DNA of 64,000 nucleotides, taken from positions 558,001 through 622,000 of the forward strand of contig JAXLUR010000002.1 of the NCBI GenBank assembly GCA_046329435.1. Direction: 5' to 3'. Positions 1 through 8,601 of this stretch are shown piece after piece. The notes under the pieces were generated by a model. That model was given only the letters and a program-made list of their open reading frames with translations, ran no database searches and was not told the origin of the DNA. The first letter of the stretch is position 1. Each line of letters begins with the position of its first letter. The stretch comes from M3007 sp046329435. Its GTDB lineage: Bacteria > Bacteroidota > Bacteroidia > Chitinophagales > Saprospiraceae. The translations under genes and the position numbers were made by a program.

Positions 1-84
1 ATGGAAGTGGATTATGTTCGCGTGTACCGTCAGACAGAGGCGCCCGCACATCCGGCCTCCGGCCGTTCTTCCAAAGACCGGTAA
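1..84 (+). CDS. C-terminal end of a GH16-like glucanase (partial)
   Basis: Reading frame 1 is open from the first base and ends at a TAA at 82-84. The first residues, MEVDYVRVYRQ, match the end of the beta-jelly-roll of family GH16 endo-glucanases (laminarinase/lichenase type), where a hydrophobic-x-VDYVRVY(Q/R) strand is the last conserved element. A short unconserved tail of about 16 residues follows. The rest of the gene lies left of the window. It sits 43 bp upstream of susC on the same strand, which fits a beta-glucan utilisation locus. The motif is seen; the family call rests on this one strand only. Confidence 0.55.
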   Translation: MEVDYVRVYRQTEAPAHPASGRSSKDR

Positions 85-127
85 ATTCTATCGAACAGCA
101 AACCTTCACTCAATATTGACCATCAGC

Positions 128-3058
128 ATGATCCGACAATTTACCCTCCTACTGATTTGCCTGTTTGCGGGCGCCGGCTGGCTGCACGGCCAGGTGGTGT
201 CCGGTACCGTGACCGATGCGACCGGCAATGCGCTGGTGGGCGTCACGGTGTTCGTAAAAGGCACCAATACCGGTACCACGACCGGCATCGAAGGCGAGTA
301 CCGGCTCGATGCCGCTAACGGCATTCTGGTCTTTCGTTATGTAGGTTACGAAACACAGGAAATTGATGTCGCCGGCCGTAGCGCAGTCGATGTTGTCATG
401 GCCGAAGAATCCCAGTCGCTGAACACGGTTGTGGTCGTCGGCTATGGCACGCAGAAGAAAAAAGACCTGACGACCGCTGTCGTGCTGGTCGATGAAAAAG
501 ACATTCGCGACCGCCCGATGGTATCTGCTGCCGAGGCTCTTCAGGGCAAAGCGGCCGGCGTTCAGGTGGTACAACCTTCCGGAAAGCCGGGTGGAGATAT
601 TTCGGTCCGCGTACGCGGCTCCACCTCTGTTTTGGCCGGCAACGAGCCCCTCTACGTCGTCGACGGGGTGCCCACCACCGATATTCGCGGCCTCAATCCG
701 GCCGATATCGCTACCATGACGGTGTTGAAAGACGCTGCGTCGGCCGCCATTTACGGCGCCCGCGCCGCCAACGGCGTCGTGCTGATTACCACCAATCGGG
801 GCAAGGAAAACACTTCCACCATTCGTTTTTCGGCTTACACCGGCTTTTCCAACCTGCGCAAAACCGTGGATGTGCTCAGCACGAAAAAATACCGCGAACT
901 GATCGACGAGATCATCCCCGGCAGCCTCGACCCGGCAGCAACGCACTACACCAACTGGAGCGACGAGGTGTTCGGCATTGGTAAAAACCAAAGCTACCAG
1001 CTCGCTTTTCTGGGGGGCAGCGACAAGACGCGCTACATGATCTCCACCAACTACCTCAATAACGAGGGCATCGTGCGCCCCGCCCGTTTCGACCGCTATT
1101 CCGTTCGGTTCAACCTCGACAACCAGGCCAAAGACTGGCTGAAAATCGGAACCAGTATCAATATTCTTCGCTCCCGAACCAAGGATACGCCCGACAACGC
1201 CAGTTCGGGTCGCGGGGGCGTCATCATGAGCGCGCTGAATACCCCGCCTTTCCTTTATGTGTACAAGCAGGACGGCAGCGGCCAGTTCGACCCCAACCCT
1301 TTCCAGCCCTCCTGGGAAAACCCGGTGGCCTACATGGAAGGCCCTGACCAGAACCAGATCGACAGCCGTATGTTCGGCAACCTCTACGCCGAAGTCGCGG
1401 TCGTGAAAGGCCTTACCCTGAAAACCAATTTCGGCGCCGACCTCAGCAGCCACCAGTGGGATTATTACCTCGACCCGTTCCGTACCAATTACGGCCGCGA
1501 TCAGAACGGCATCGGCAGGGCCGACAAGGCGAACACCAGCACATGGCTTTGGGAAAATACGGCCAACTACAACACTTCTTTTGGTAAAAACAACGTCTCA
1601 TTCCTCGTCGGTAGCAGCGCCCAGAAACTGCGCTGGAGCGACTCCTACGTTCAGGGCAATGATTTCCCTTCCGACGTTTCGGTCAGAACCCTCAACGCTG
1701 CCAACAACGTGGTCGGCGATACGCAGGTGGAAGAATGGTCGCTGGCATCTTTCTTCGGCCGCGTCACCTACGACTGGGAAAGCCGCTACCTCTTTACCGC
1801 CTCGGTACGCCGCGACGGCTCCTCCAAACTCGCGCACCACTGGGGCACGATGCCTTCCTTTTCGGTAGGCTGGCGTATTTCGGCAGAGCCGTTTATGCAA
1901 AACATCGATTTTATTTACGACCTCAAATTGCGCGCAGGCTGGGGTAAAAACGGCAATCAGGAGGGCATTCCCAATTACGCCCGCTACGGCCTGGTGTCGT
2001 ACTACCGCCGCTCGCAGACCAACCCGCTTTCGGGCCCGGCAGCCGTGCAGGTCACCTATGGCAACCCCGACCTGCGTTGGGAAACCACCGCGCAAAGCAA
2101 CGTGGGCTTCGATCTGACCCTTTGGGACGGCCGCGCCACCCTCGTCGTGGATGCTTACCTGAAAAAAACGAAAGACGTTTTGCTCAACGTGCAGCTGTCC
2201 AACTCCCTGCCCATCACCACCATCCAGACCAATGCCGGCAAGATTGAAAACAAGGGGCTCGATATCAGCCTTTCCACCGTCAATCTCGTCAGGGCGCTGA
2301 AATGGAACACCGAGTTCAACATTTCTTTCAACCGCAACAAAGTCACCGAACTGCTGTACACCGACGTGTACTACTTCGGCCGCATCTACAGCAACAACCA
2401 GGACGTAGCCATTCTGCGCGAAGGCCTGCCCCTGGGCAGTTTCTTCGGTTACGTGTCGGAAGGCGTCGATCCGGAAACGGGCGATCTGAAGTACAAGGAC
2501 GTGAACGGCAACGGTATTTTCGACACAGGCGACCGCACGGTGATCGGCAATGCCCAGCCGGATTTTGTTTTCGGGATTACCAACTCGTTCTCCTGGCGCC
2601 GTTTCGATTTCAACTTCTTCTTCCAGGGCAGCGTGGGCAACGATATTTACAATGCCACCCGCATCGACCTCGAAGGCATGTTCGACAGCAAAAACCAGTC
2701 GGTCGATGTATTGCGCCGCTGGACGCCCGACAACCGCAACACCGACATTCCGCGCGCCGTGGGCGGCGGCAATACCGACAATGTGCGCAACTCCACCCGC
2801 TTTGTGGAAGACGGCACCTACGTGCGCCTCAAATCCGTGACCCTGACCTACAACTTCAACACGGCGCGGATGAGCCGCCTCGGCATCAGCCGCCTCTCGG
2901 TGTACACAACCGGCCAGAATCTCGTCACCCTGACCAAATACAGCGGCTTCGATCCCGAGGTCAATGCATTTGGTCTCAGTGCGACCGAATTGGGGATCGA
3001 CTACGGCACGTACCCGCAAGCCCGTACCTTGACGGTGGGTTTGAATGTTGAATTTTAA
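128..3058 (+). CDS. susC: SusC-family TonB-dependent outer membrane transporter
   Basis: This is the outer-membrane beta-barrel that imports oligosaccharides captured by its SusD partner. The start is set at Met 128, which opens a signal peptide (MIRQFTLLLICLFAGAGWLHGQ). A CarboxypepD_reg-like domain follows (VSGTVTDATGNALVGVTVFVKGTNTGTTT), then a VVVVGYGTQKKKDLTTAV segment typical of the SusC plug entry, a plug domain with a PLYVVDGVPTTDI motif, and a long barrel to the C terminus. About 976 residues is normal for the family. susD starts 45 bp downstream on the same strand and the two are surely co-transcribed. The sugar specificity is inferred only from the neighbouring GH16 tail and GH30 enzyme. 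Confidence 0.95.
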   Translation: MIRQFTLLLICLFAGAGWLHGQVVSGTVTDATGNALVGVTVFVKGTNTGTTTGIEGEYRLDAANGILVFRYVGYETQEIDVAGRSAVDVVMAEESQSLNTVVVVGYGTQKKKDLTTAVVLVDEKDIRDRPMVSAAEALQGKAAGVQVVQPSGKPGGDISVRVRGSTSVLAGNEPLYVVDGVPTTDIRGLNPADIATMTVLKDAASAAIYGARAANGVVLITTNRGKENTSTIRFSAYTGFSNLRKTVDVLSTKKYRELIDEIIPGSLDPAATHYTNWSDEVFGIGKNQSYQLAFLGGSDKTRYMISTNYLNNEGIVRPARFDRYSVRFNLDNQAKDWLKIGTSINILRSRTKDTPDNASSGRGGVIMSALNTPPFLYVYKQDGSGQFDPNPFQPSWENPVAYMEGPDQNQIDSRMFGNLYAEVAVVKGLTLKTNFGADLSSHQWDYYLDPFRTNYGRDQNGIGRADKANTSTWLWENTANYNTSFGKNNVSFLVGSSAQKLRWSDSYVQGNDFPSDVSVRTLNAANNVVGDTQVEEWSLASFFGRVTYDWESRYLFTASVRRDGSSKLAHHWGTMPSFSVGWRISAEPFMQNIDFIYDLKLRAGWGKNGNQEGIPNYARYGLVSYYRRSQTNPLSGPAAVQVTYGNPDLRWETTAQSNVGFDLTLWDGRATLVVDAYLKKTKDVLLNVQLSNSLPITTIQTNAGKIENKGLDISLSTVNLVRALKWNTEFNISFNRNKVTELLYTDVYYFGRIYSNNQDVAILREGLPLGSFFGYVSEGVDPETGDLKYKDVNGNGIFDTGDRTVIGNAQPDFVFGITNSFSWRRFDFNFFFQGSVGNDIYNATRIDLEGMFDSKNQSVDVLRRWTPDNRNTDIPRAVGGGNTDNVRNSTRFVEDGTYVRLKSVTLTYNFNTARMSRLGISRLSVYTTGQNLVTLTKYSGFDPEVNAFGLSATELGIDYGTYPQARTLTVGLNVEF

Positions 3059-3102
3059 ACCCTATCCCCGCGATTTTCAACCCAACCACTACATCGAAAA
3101 TC

Positions 3103-4569
3103 ATGAAAAAAATATTTCATCTCCTCCTCATACTCTCCGCGGCCGGCCTGTTCGGTTCCTGCAAGGACTTCCTCGAACTCGAGCCGCAGTCGCAGGGCAT
3201 TGCCGTCACCAATACCAGCGCCGACTCCGTGTTGTACAAATCGGCCAGCGAAGTGGAAGCCGCACTGGCCGGTTGCTACGGCGATTTTAAAAACGAGTAC
3301 TACCAGCTCGACTATTTTGTCAATGGCGACGCGCAATCGGACGATGCCTATGCCGGCGGCGACAACCCGGCCAATTTCCAGATCGACGATTACAAGATCG
3401 ACGCGACCAATACCAACGTCAGCCGCGACTGGGCATACCTCTACTCCACGGCAGGCAAGTGCAATGCCGTGATCAACAACGTCAACAAGGTGAGCGACCC
3501 GGCGCTGACGGATACGCGCAAGGCGGAAATCCTCGGAGAAGCCTCGTTCATCCGCGCGTTCATGTACTTTCAGCTGGTTCAATTGTGGGGCGATGTTCCG
3601 CTCCAGTTGCAGGAAGTGACGAGTATCAGCGCCAGCAACCTCGACGAAATTTATCCGATCATTTTCCCGGCCCGCGCCACAAAAGAAGAGGTGTATGCCC
3701 AAATCATCGCCGACCTTGAAACCGCGCTGACGCGCGTCCGCGCCACCAACGTGCATAAAGGTTATGTCACGACAGGCGCTGTAAATGCCATGCTGGCCAA
3801 GGTGTACGCCACCCGCGAACCCCACGACTGGAACAAGGTCAGTCAATACTGCGATGCCGTGATCAACGGCGGGTACAGCCTGCTGGCCGATTACAACCAG
3901 CTGTGGAACAATGCCAACGAAAACTCCGCTGAATCCATCTTCGAGATCAATTACAACGGCGGTATCACCGACGGCAACTGGGGGACCAAAATCTTCCGCG
4001 GCCTCGACTGGAAAAAATTCAACCTGCCGGCCAACGATCTGGTGCGCGCCTTCGATGCCGAAGGCGACAACATCCGTAAAAACGCCTCCGTCATTTTCCT
4101 CGATGTTTCCGGCCACTGGTCCGATCCGCACTGGCCGCAGGCCCATTATCCTTTCATCAACAAATGGCACAACTTTCAGGAAGGAAGCGATCAGAATTAT
4201 ATTTTCCTACGCCTGGCCGACATCCTGCTGCTGAAAGCCGAAGCGCTCAACGAACTGGGCGACCTGGCAGGGGCAGCCGCACTGGTCAACCAGATTCGCT
4301 CACGGGTCAACCTGCCCAATACCACGGCTGCCAACCAGGCCGATATGCGGCGGGCCATCGAGAAGGAACGCCGCCTCGAACTGGCCTTTGAAGGCCATCG
4401 CTGGTACGACCTCAAACGCACCGGCCGCGCCATCACCGTCATCAATGCGGCCGTGGGCGCCAATGGCGAAAACCTGGGTTACAGCCTCAACGAAAACCGC
4501 CTGCTGTGGCCCATCCCGCAGGCAGAACTGGATAAAAATACCAAACTGACCCAGAACCCGGGATACTAG
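3103..4569 (+). CDS. susD: SusD/RagB-family glycan-binding lipoprotein
   Basis: This is the surface lipoprotein lid that binds oligosaccharide over the SusC barrel. It begins with a lipoprotein signal peptide whose lipobox ends in Cys (LFGSCKDFLELEPQSQ), the classic SusD opening. The N-terminal region carries TPR-like helices with the usual GxASFIRAFMYFQLVQLWGDVPL signature. The C terminus carries the SusD RagB motif (EKERRLELAFEGHRWYDLKRTGRA) and ends LLWPIPQAELDKNTKLTQNPGY, as in most SusD proteins. About 488 residues is typical. It lies between susC and a GH30 gene, as expected for a polysaccharide utilisation locus. Confidence 0.95.
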   Translation: MKKIFHLLLILSAAGLFGSCKDFLELEPQSQGIAVTNTSADSVLYKSASEVEAALAGCYGDFKNEYYQLDYFVNGDAQSDDAYAGGDNPANFQIDDYKIDATNTNVSRDWAYLYSTAGKCNAVINNVNKVSDPALTDTRKAEILGEASFIRAFMYFQLVQLWGDVPLQLQEVTSISASNLDEIYPIIFPARATKEEVYAQIIADLETALTRVRATNVHKGYVTTGAVNAMLAKVYATREPHDWNKVSQYCDAVINGGYSLLADYNQLWNNANENSAESIFEINYNGGITDGNWGTKIFRGLDWKKFNLPANDLVRAFDAEGDNIRKNASVIFLDVSGHWSDPHWPQAHYPFINKWHNFQEGSDQNYIFLRLADILLLKAEALNELGDLAGAAALVNQIRSRVNLPNTTAANQADMRRAIEKERRLELAFEGHRWYDLKRTGRAITVINAAVGANGENLGYSLNENRLLWPIPQAELDKNTKLTQNPGY

Positions 4570-4577
4570 GATTAGGG

Positions 4578-4722
4578 GTTGATGCGGTTGATGCGGTTTA
4601 TCAGGTTGATGAAAGGAGGGCGGGTGCTCTCGGATATTTTGAAATATCAACCCTGTAAACCGCATCAACTTCATCAACCCAATCAACCTCATCAACCTCA
4701 TCAACCTCATCAACCTAATAAA
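4578..4722. repeat. Inverted pair of 9-bp tandem repeats between susD and GH30
   Basis: Four head-to-tail nonamers related to GGTTGATGC lie at 4578-4613. Eight nonamers of the opposite orientation (TCATCAACC and variants) lie at about 4652-4722. The two arrays are complementary, so a transcript across the susD-GH30 gap can fold into a long hairpin with a roughly 40-nt loop. No conserved open frame explains the sequence. A role in partial termination or differential expression of the distal GH30 gene is possible but is only inference. Confidence 0.75.
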
Positions 4723-4748
4723 CCCTTCCTTCCCAACCATTCAAAAAA

Positions 4749-6194
4749 ATGCTCATCAACCGTTCCGCCTTGTTTTCCTGGTTTATCATCTTCTTTTCCT
4801 CGCTGGTGCTTCTGCAATGTACTTCGCCTGATGACGACATCGTACAGCCGCCTGCCACGGTAAAACCTGTATTGGTCTGTAAAACATCGCCCAACCAGGT
4901 GAATCTGCTTTACACAACGACCGTCGATTTTGCAGCAGGAAAAGATGATCGGTTTCCGGTGATTCAAATTGATTCGGCCCAGAAATTTCAAACGGTTGAC
5001 GGATTCGGCTATACCCTTACCGGCGGCAGCGCTTACCTGATCCGCCGTTTATCGGCCACTGCACGTGCGGCATTGCTGAAAGAACTTTTTGGCAACAGCG
5101 ACAATTCGATCGGCATCAGCTACCTGCGCATCAGCCTGGGCGCCTCCGATCTGAGCGCTTCGGTGTTCAGCTACGACGATATGCCGGCCGGCCAGACCGA
5201 CGAGGACCTGTCGGAATTCAATTTGTCACAAGACACCGTGGACCTCATTCCGCTGCTAAAGGAAATCATCGCCATCCGCCCCGGCATCAAGATCATGGCC
5301 TCGCCGTGGAGCCCGCCGGTCTGGATGAAAAACAATGGCAGTTCGGTGGGCGGCAACCTGTTGCCGCAGTATTACGGGGTGTATGCGCAGTATTTTGTCA
5401 AATACATACAAGCCATGCAGGCAAATGGCATCGCAATCGATGCCGTGACGCCGCAAAACGAACCGCAGCACGGCGGCAACAACCCCAGCCTGGTCATGTC
5501 GGCCGTACAGCAGGCCGATTTTGTGAAAAACCATTTGGGCCCGGCCTTTCAGGTGGCGGGCATTGCGACCAAGATTATCGTCTGGGATCACAATTGCGAC
5601 AACCCCGGCTACCCGATCAGTATCCTCAACGACGCTGCCGCCAAGGCCTATGTGTACGGCTCTGCCTTTCACCTGTACGCCGGCGACATCAGCGCCCTTT
5701 CGCAGGTGCACGATGCCCATCCCGACCGGCAGCTGTATTTCACCGAACAATGGACGGGCGCCAACAGCGATTTTGCCGGCGACCTTGAATGGCACCTGAA
5801 AAATGTCATCATCGGCTCCATGCGCAACTGGAGCCGCGTCGCCCTCGAATGGAACCTGGCCAACGACCCCGCTTTCGAGCCGCACACCCCCGGCGGATGC
5901 ACGCAATGCAAGGGCGCGCTCACGATCGATGGGGCCGGCAACATCACCCGCAATGTGAGTTATTACATCATTGCACATGCGGCCAGGTTTGTGCCGCCCG
6001 GCTCGGTGCGCATCGGCAGCACCCTCAGCATCGGCAATACGCTGCATCATGTCGCCTTCCGTACTCCCGACGGGAAAACGGCGCTGGTCGTGCTCAACGA
6101 AAGCAGCGAACTGGCCACTTTCAACATTCAGTACCACGGCAAATGGGTCGTCACATCGTTGTACGGCGGCAATGCGGGGACCTATGTTTTCTGA
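4749..6194 (+). CDS. GH30 family lipoprotein glycosidase (glucanase-like)
   Basis: This is a secreted glycoside hydrolase of family GH30. The N terminus is a lipoprotein signal (SLVLLQCTSPDDD), so it is probably anchored at the outer membrane with SusC/SusD. The (beta/alpha)8 domain shows FQTVDGFGYTLTGGSAYLI, IMASPWSPPVWMK, the acid/base Glu in VTPQNEPQH and the nucleophile Glu in LYFTEQWT. A small C-terminal beta domain follows. Conservation looks closest to the GH30_3-type endo-beta-1,6-glucanase branch, which suits a beta-glucan locus next to a GH16 tail. Glucosylceramidase-like or xylan activity cannot be excluded by eye. About 481 residues is a normal length. Confidence 0.85.
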   Translation: MLINRSALFSWFIIFFSSLVLLQCTSPDDDIVQPPATVKPVLVCKTSPNQVNLLYTTTVDFAAGKDDRFPVIQIDSAQKFQTVDGFGYTLTGGSAYLIRRLSATARAALLKELFGNSDNSIGISYLRISLGASDLSASVFSYDDMPAGQTDEDLSEFNLSQDTVDLIPLLKEIIAIRPGIKIMASPWSPPVWMKNNGSSVGGNLLPQYYGVYAQYFVKYIQAMQANGIAIDAVTPQNEPQHGGNNPSLVMSAVQQADFVKNHLGPAFQVAGIATKIIVWDHNCDNPGYPISILNDAAAKAYVYGSAFHLYAGDISALSQVHDAHPDRQLYFTEQWTGANSDFAGDLEWHLKNVIIGSMRNWSRVALEWNLANDPAFEPHTPGGCTQCKGALTIDGAGNITRNVSYYIIAHAARFVPPGSVRIGSTLSIGNTLHHVAFRTPDGKTALVVLNESSELATFNIQYHGKWVVTSLYGGNAGTYVF

Positions 6195-6318
6195 CGCTGC
6201 GGCTGCGGAGGGGCTGAAAATTCAAATGATGTTTTTCCGGAAATAAGTTATTTCGTGCCGTTGAGGCCAGCTTGCCGGACGTCCGTGTGCTGATGCCAGG
6301 GCCTTAGCCAGTCAAATT

Positions 6319-7467
6319 ATGCAGATTTTGTCCGTCATCAATTTTGCTGCCGCGGTACAAGGGCTTTTTCTTTCCTACCTTTTGATCAACAGGAAGCCTG
6401 ACTCCCGGGAACACAACATGCTGGCTTTGCTGGTGCTGGTCATGTCGCTGGCCATTTTGGGGGCTGTTTTGGGTTTGTCGGGATATTATCGCGAACTCCC
6501 GCACCTGATCCGGGTGGGCGACCCGCTGGTCCTGTTGTTCGGTCCGTTGCTATTCTTCTACATTCATCTGCTCACAAAGGGCGTTTTGCCCCTGCGCTAC
6601 TGGCTTCATTTGATTCCCTTCGCAGTGTACCTGGCTACTCTGGTTCCTTTTTACAGCCTGAGCGCCGCGGAGAAAATAGCTTTTGTTGACAAGGTTTTTC
6701 TCGATAACAGGCCCAATGCGCAGGTGACCACCATCCAGTTGATCCGGCTGGCGCACGTGCTGGCGTATGTACTTGCCTCTTACTTTTTGCTGCGCGGATT
6801 CAGCCGTTTTTTAAAGGACAACTACTCCGACCTCGACCGACTCAACCTCGACAAAGCAACGATTTTGCTCCAACTGTTTATCGGACTCACGTTTTTCAGG
6901 CTATGCCTGTACGTGGCGGGGTATTTTATACACCTGAACTTCGTGGTGACCAACAATATCATCAGCCTGATGACCAGTGTGGTGATCTACGCCCTGGCAT
7001 ATTCGGTCTGGAACCGCACTGCAAAACCTGATTTTCAGGCCACGACCGGCAGACCCGCTTCCGTTGAGCCTCCCGGCGACGAGGCCGGCGCGCAGGAACG
7101 CCTGAGAAACACTTATTACCTCTCCGAAGAACAATCGGAAGCGCTTGCCGAAAAACTCGAGCAATTGTTTCGGGAGGAAAAACTGTACCTCCTGCCCGAG
7201 CTTTCCCTGTCGCAGTTGAGCGAGCGACTGGGGGTGCCGTCCTATCTCGCATCCGAACTTCTCAACCGGAAATACAAGGACTCCTTCTTCGACTTTATCA
7301 ACCGCAACCGCATCGAAGAGGTCAAAAGACGATTGGCGGACCCGGCATTTTCGCATTATTCCATCCTGGGTATTGCGATGGATTGCGGCTTCAATTCCAA
7401 ATCTTCCTTCAACACGGCATTCAAAAAATTTACCGGCAGCACGCCCTCCGAGTATCGGCAGCGCTGA
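6319..7467 (+). CDS. Membrane-embedded AraC-family transcriptional regulator
   Basis: The first 230 residues contain six to seven hydrophobic segments (for example LLALLVLVMSLAILGAVLGL, VLLFGPLLFFYIHLL, LHLIPFAVYLATLVPFY). The C-terminal 110 residues form an AraC-type double helix-turn-helix: LSLSQLSERLGVPSYLASELLNRKYKDSFFDFINRNRIEEVKRRL, then SILGIAMDCGFNSKSSFNTAFKKFTGSTPSEYRQR. Such multi-TM AraC regulators are common in Bacteroidota and are thought to sense a signal in or across the inner membrane. Its position directly after the PUL genes makes it the likely local regulator of the cluster; the signal is unknown. Confidence 0.9.
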   Translation: MQILSVINFAAAVQGLFLSYLLINRKPDSREHNMLALLVLVMSLAILGAVLGLSGYYRELPHLIRVGDPLVLLFGPLLFFYIHLLTKGVLPLRYWLHLIPFAVYLATLVPFYSLSAAEKIAFVDKVFLDNRPNAQVTTIQLIRLAHVLAYVLASYFLLRGFSRFLKDNYSDLDRLNLDKATILLQLFIGLTFFRLCLYVAGYFIHLNFVVTNNIISLMTSVVIYALAYSVWNRTAKPDFQATTGRPASVEPPGDEAGAQERLRNTYYLSEEQSEALAEKLEQLFREEKLYLLPELSLSQLSERLGVPSYLASELLNRKYKDSFFDFINRNRIEEVKRRLADPAFSHYSILGIAMDCGFNSKSSFNTAFKKFTGSTPSEYRQR

Positions 7468-7578
7468 TTGGCTGGCGTTCGACTTTGCAAAACCGTACGT
7501 CCGCTTTGAGCCAAAGCGGACGACGGGCGTCGTATGCCCGCTCACCTTTGCCCCATCAAATTTTTAAAAATCAAAAAA

Positions 7579-8133
7579 ATGAAACAACTGCTCTTGTTCT
7601 TCGTGTTGCTCGCTACCCAAACCCTTGCTCAAACCAACCCCCTTCCGTTCAAAAAAACGATTGAAATCGAGGTCGATCCCCTGGCCTATCTGCTGAATGG
7701 CTATTCCGTGCACGGCGTGTACAACCACGACCGGCTGCGCTTCGATCTGGGCGCGTTCGGCATCGAACAACCCACCGCCATTACGGGCAAAAAAGATTTC
7801 CGGGTGATGACCCGCGGCTTTGGTCTCAAGGTCAATTACATGATCGCCAGGGTAAACGGCGCGTATGCCGGCGTCGATTTCGGCTACGCCGCCAACGAAG
7901 TCACCCTGAAAGAAACCGGCGACCGTGATACGGGGCACAACCTCAGCGCAGGGGTGCATCTCGGGTATCGTTTTTTCCTTTTCCCGCGGCGCGACAATTT
8001 CCTCAGGGGCATCTACCTCACCCCCTGGGCAGGGGTCAGCTTCAACCACGTGTACGATCGGGTGCAACTCGGTAATTATGACGAAGGAAACATCGGCTAT
8101 TTCGCCACTTTTCACATCGGATACCGCTTCTAA
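7579..8133 (+). CDS. Secreted outer-membrane beta-barrel-like protein, function unknown
   Basis: The start is set at the ATG at 7579, giving a clean signal peptide (MKQLLLFFVLLATQTLAQ). The mature protein of about 165 residues alternates hydrophobic and polar residues in strand-like stretches and ends in an aromatic (FHIGYRF), the usual C terminus of an outer-membrane barrel. Repeated GxxFGY/GVHLGYRF strands support a small barrel. A Bacteroidota-type -7 box variant (CACCTTTG, about 7545-7552) lies upstream. The family is not recognised beyond this. It is followed at 33 bp by the DUF4260 gene. Confidence 0.6.
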   Translation: MKQLLLFFVLLATQTLAQTNPLPFKKTIEIEVDPLAYLLNGYSVHGVYNHDRLRFDLGAFGIEQPTAITGKKDFRVMTRGFGLKVNYMIARVNGAYAGVDFGYAANEVTLKETGDRDTGHNLSAGVHLGYRFFLFPRRDNFLRGIYLTPWAGVSFNHVYDRVQLGNYDEGNIGYFATFHIGYRF

Positions 8134-8166
8134 CCCTGCCTTTGTTCACACTCAACTTGTCGAGCT

Positions 8167-8535
8167 ATGAAAACCTTGCTCCAACTGGAGGAAGCGGCCA
8201 AATGGGCCACCTCTTATTACCTGACCCTCGAAATCGGTTTCCCGTGGTGGAGTTTCTGGGTCTGGATGCTTGCCCCCGACCTCAGCATTCTGGCGTATGC
8301 CGCCAACCCGCGCATCGGCGCCTGGGTGTACAATGTCTGTCACCATCAGGGGCTTGCCCTGGCGATGGCCATAGCGGGCCTGATGGTACAGCAGCCTGCG
8401 CTTCAGTTCGCCGGCCTTATCCTGCTGGGCCACAGCGCCTTCGACCGCGTATTGGGTTACGGCTTGAAATACAACGATGATTTCAGGAACACCCACCTTG
8501 GCTGGATCGGCAAAAAGGACCTGTCAAGTAATTGA
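8167..8535 (+). CDS. DUF4260 family small membrane protein
   Basis: A 122-residue integral membrane protein with about four hydrophobic helices and the C-terminal signature AFDRVLGYGLKYNDDFRNTHLGWIGK, which I recognise as DUF4260 (GYGLKY.d.F..THLG). The function of the family is unknown. It closes the plus-strand group and is followed by a bidirectional terminator. Confidence 0.85.
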   Translation: MKTLLQLEEAAKWATSYYLTLEIGFPWWSFWVWMLAPDLSILAYAANPRIGAWVYNVCHHQGLALAMAIAGLMVQQPALQFAGLILLGHSAFDRVLGYGLKYNDDFRNTHLGWIGKKDLSSN

Positions 8536-8547
8536 TTGTCAGGTTTT

Positions 8548-8593
8548 AAAAAAAAGATAGAGCCATTGGGATGCCCCAACGGCTCTTCTTTTT
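8548..8593. terminator. Bidirectional rho-independent terminator
   Basis: A near-perfect stem (AGAGCCATTGGG at 8559-8570 against CCCAACGGCTCT at 8575-8586) is flanked by an A-run on the left (8548-8555) and a T-run on the right (8588-8593). It therefore terminates transcripts from both strands. It sits exactly between the convergent DUF4260 gene and the minus-strand GH30 gene. Confidence 0.9.
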
Positions 8594-8601
8594 GCCCGGC
8601 C

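Noticed and set aside
149..1453. Long minus-strand open frames opposite susC (about 434 and 473 residues)
   Set aside because: They are antisense shadows of a GC-rich gene with strong third-position bias; the translations have no domain features.
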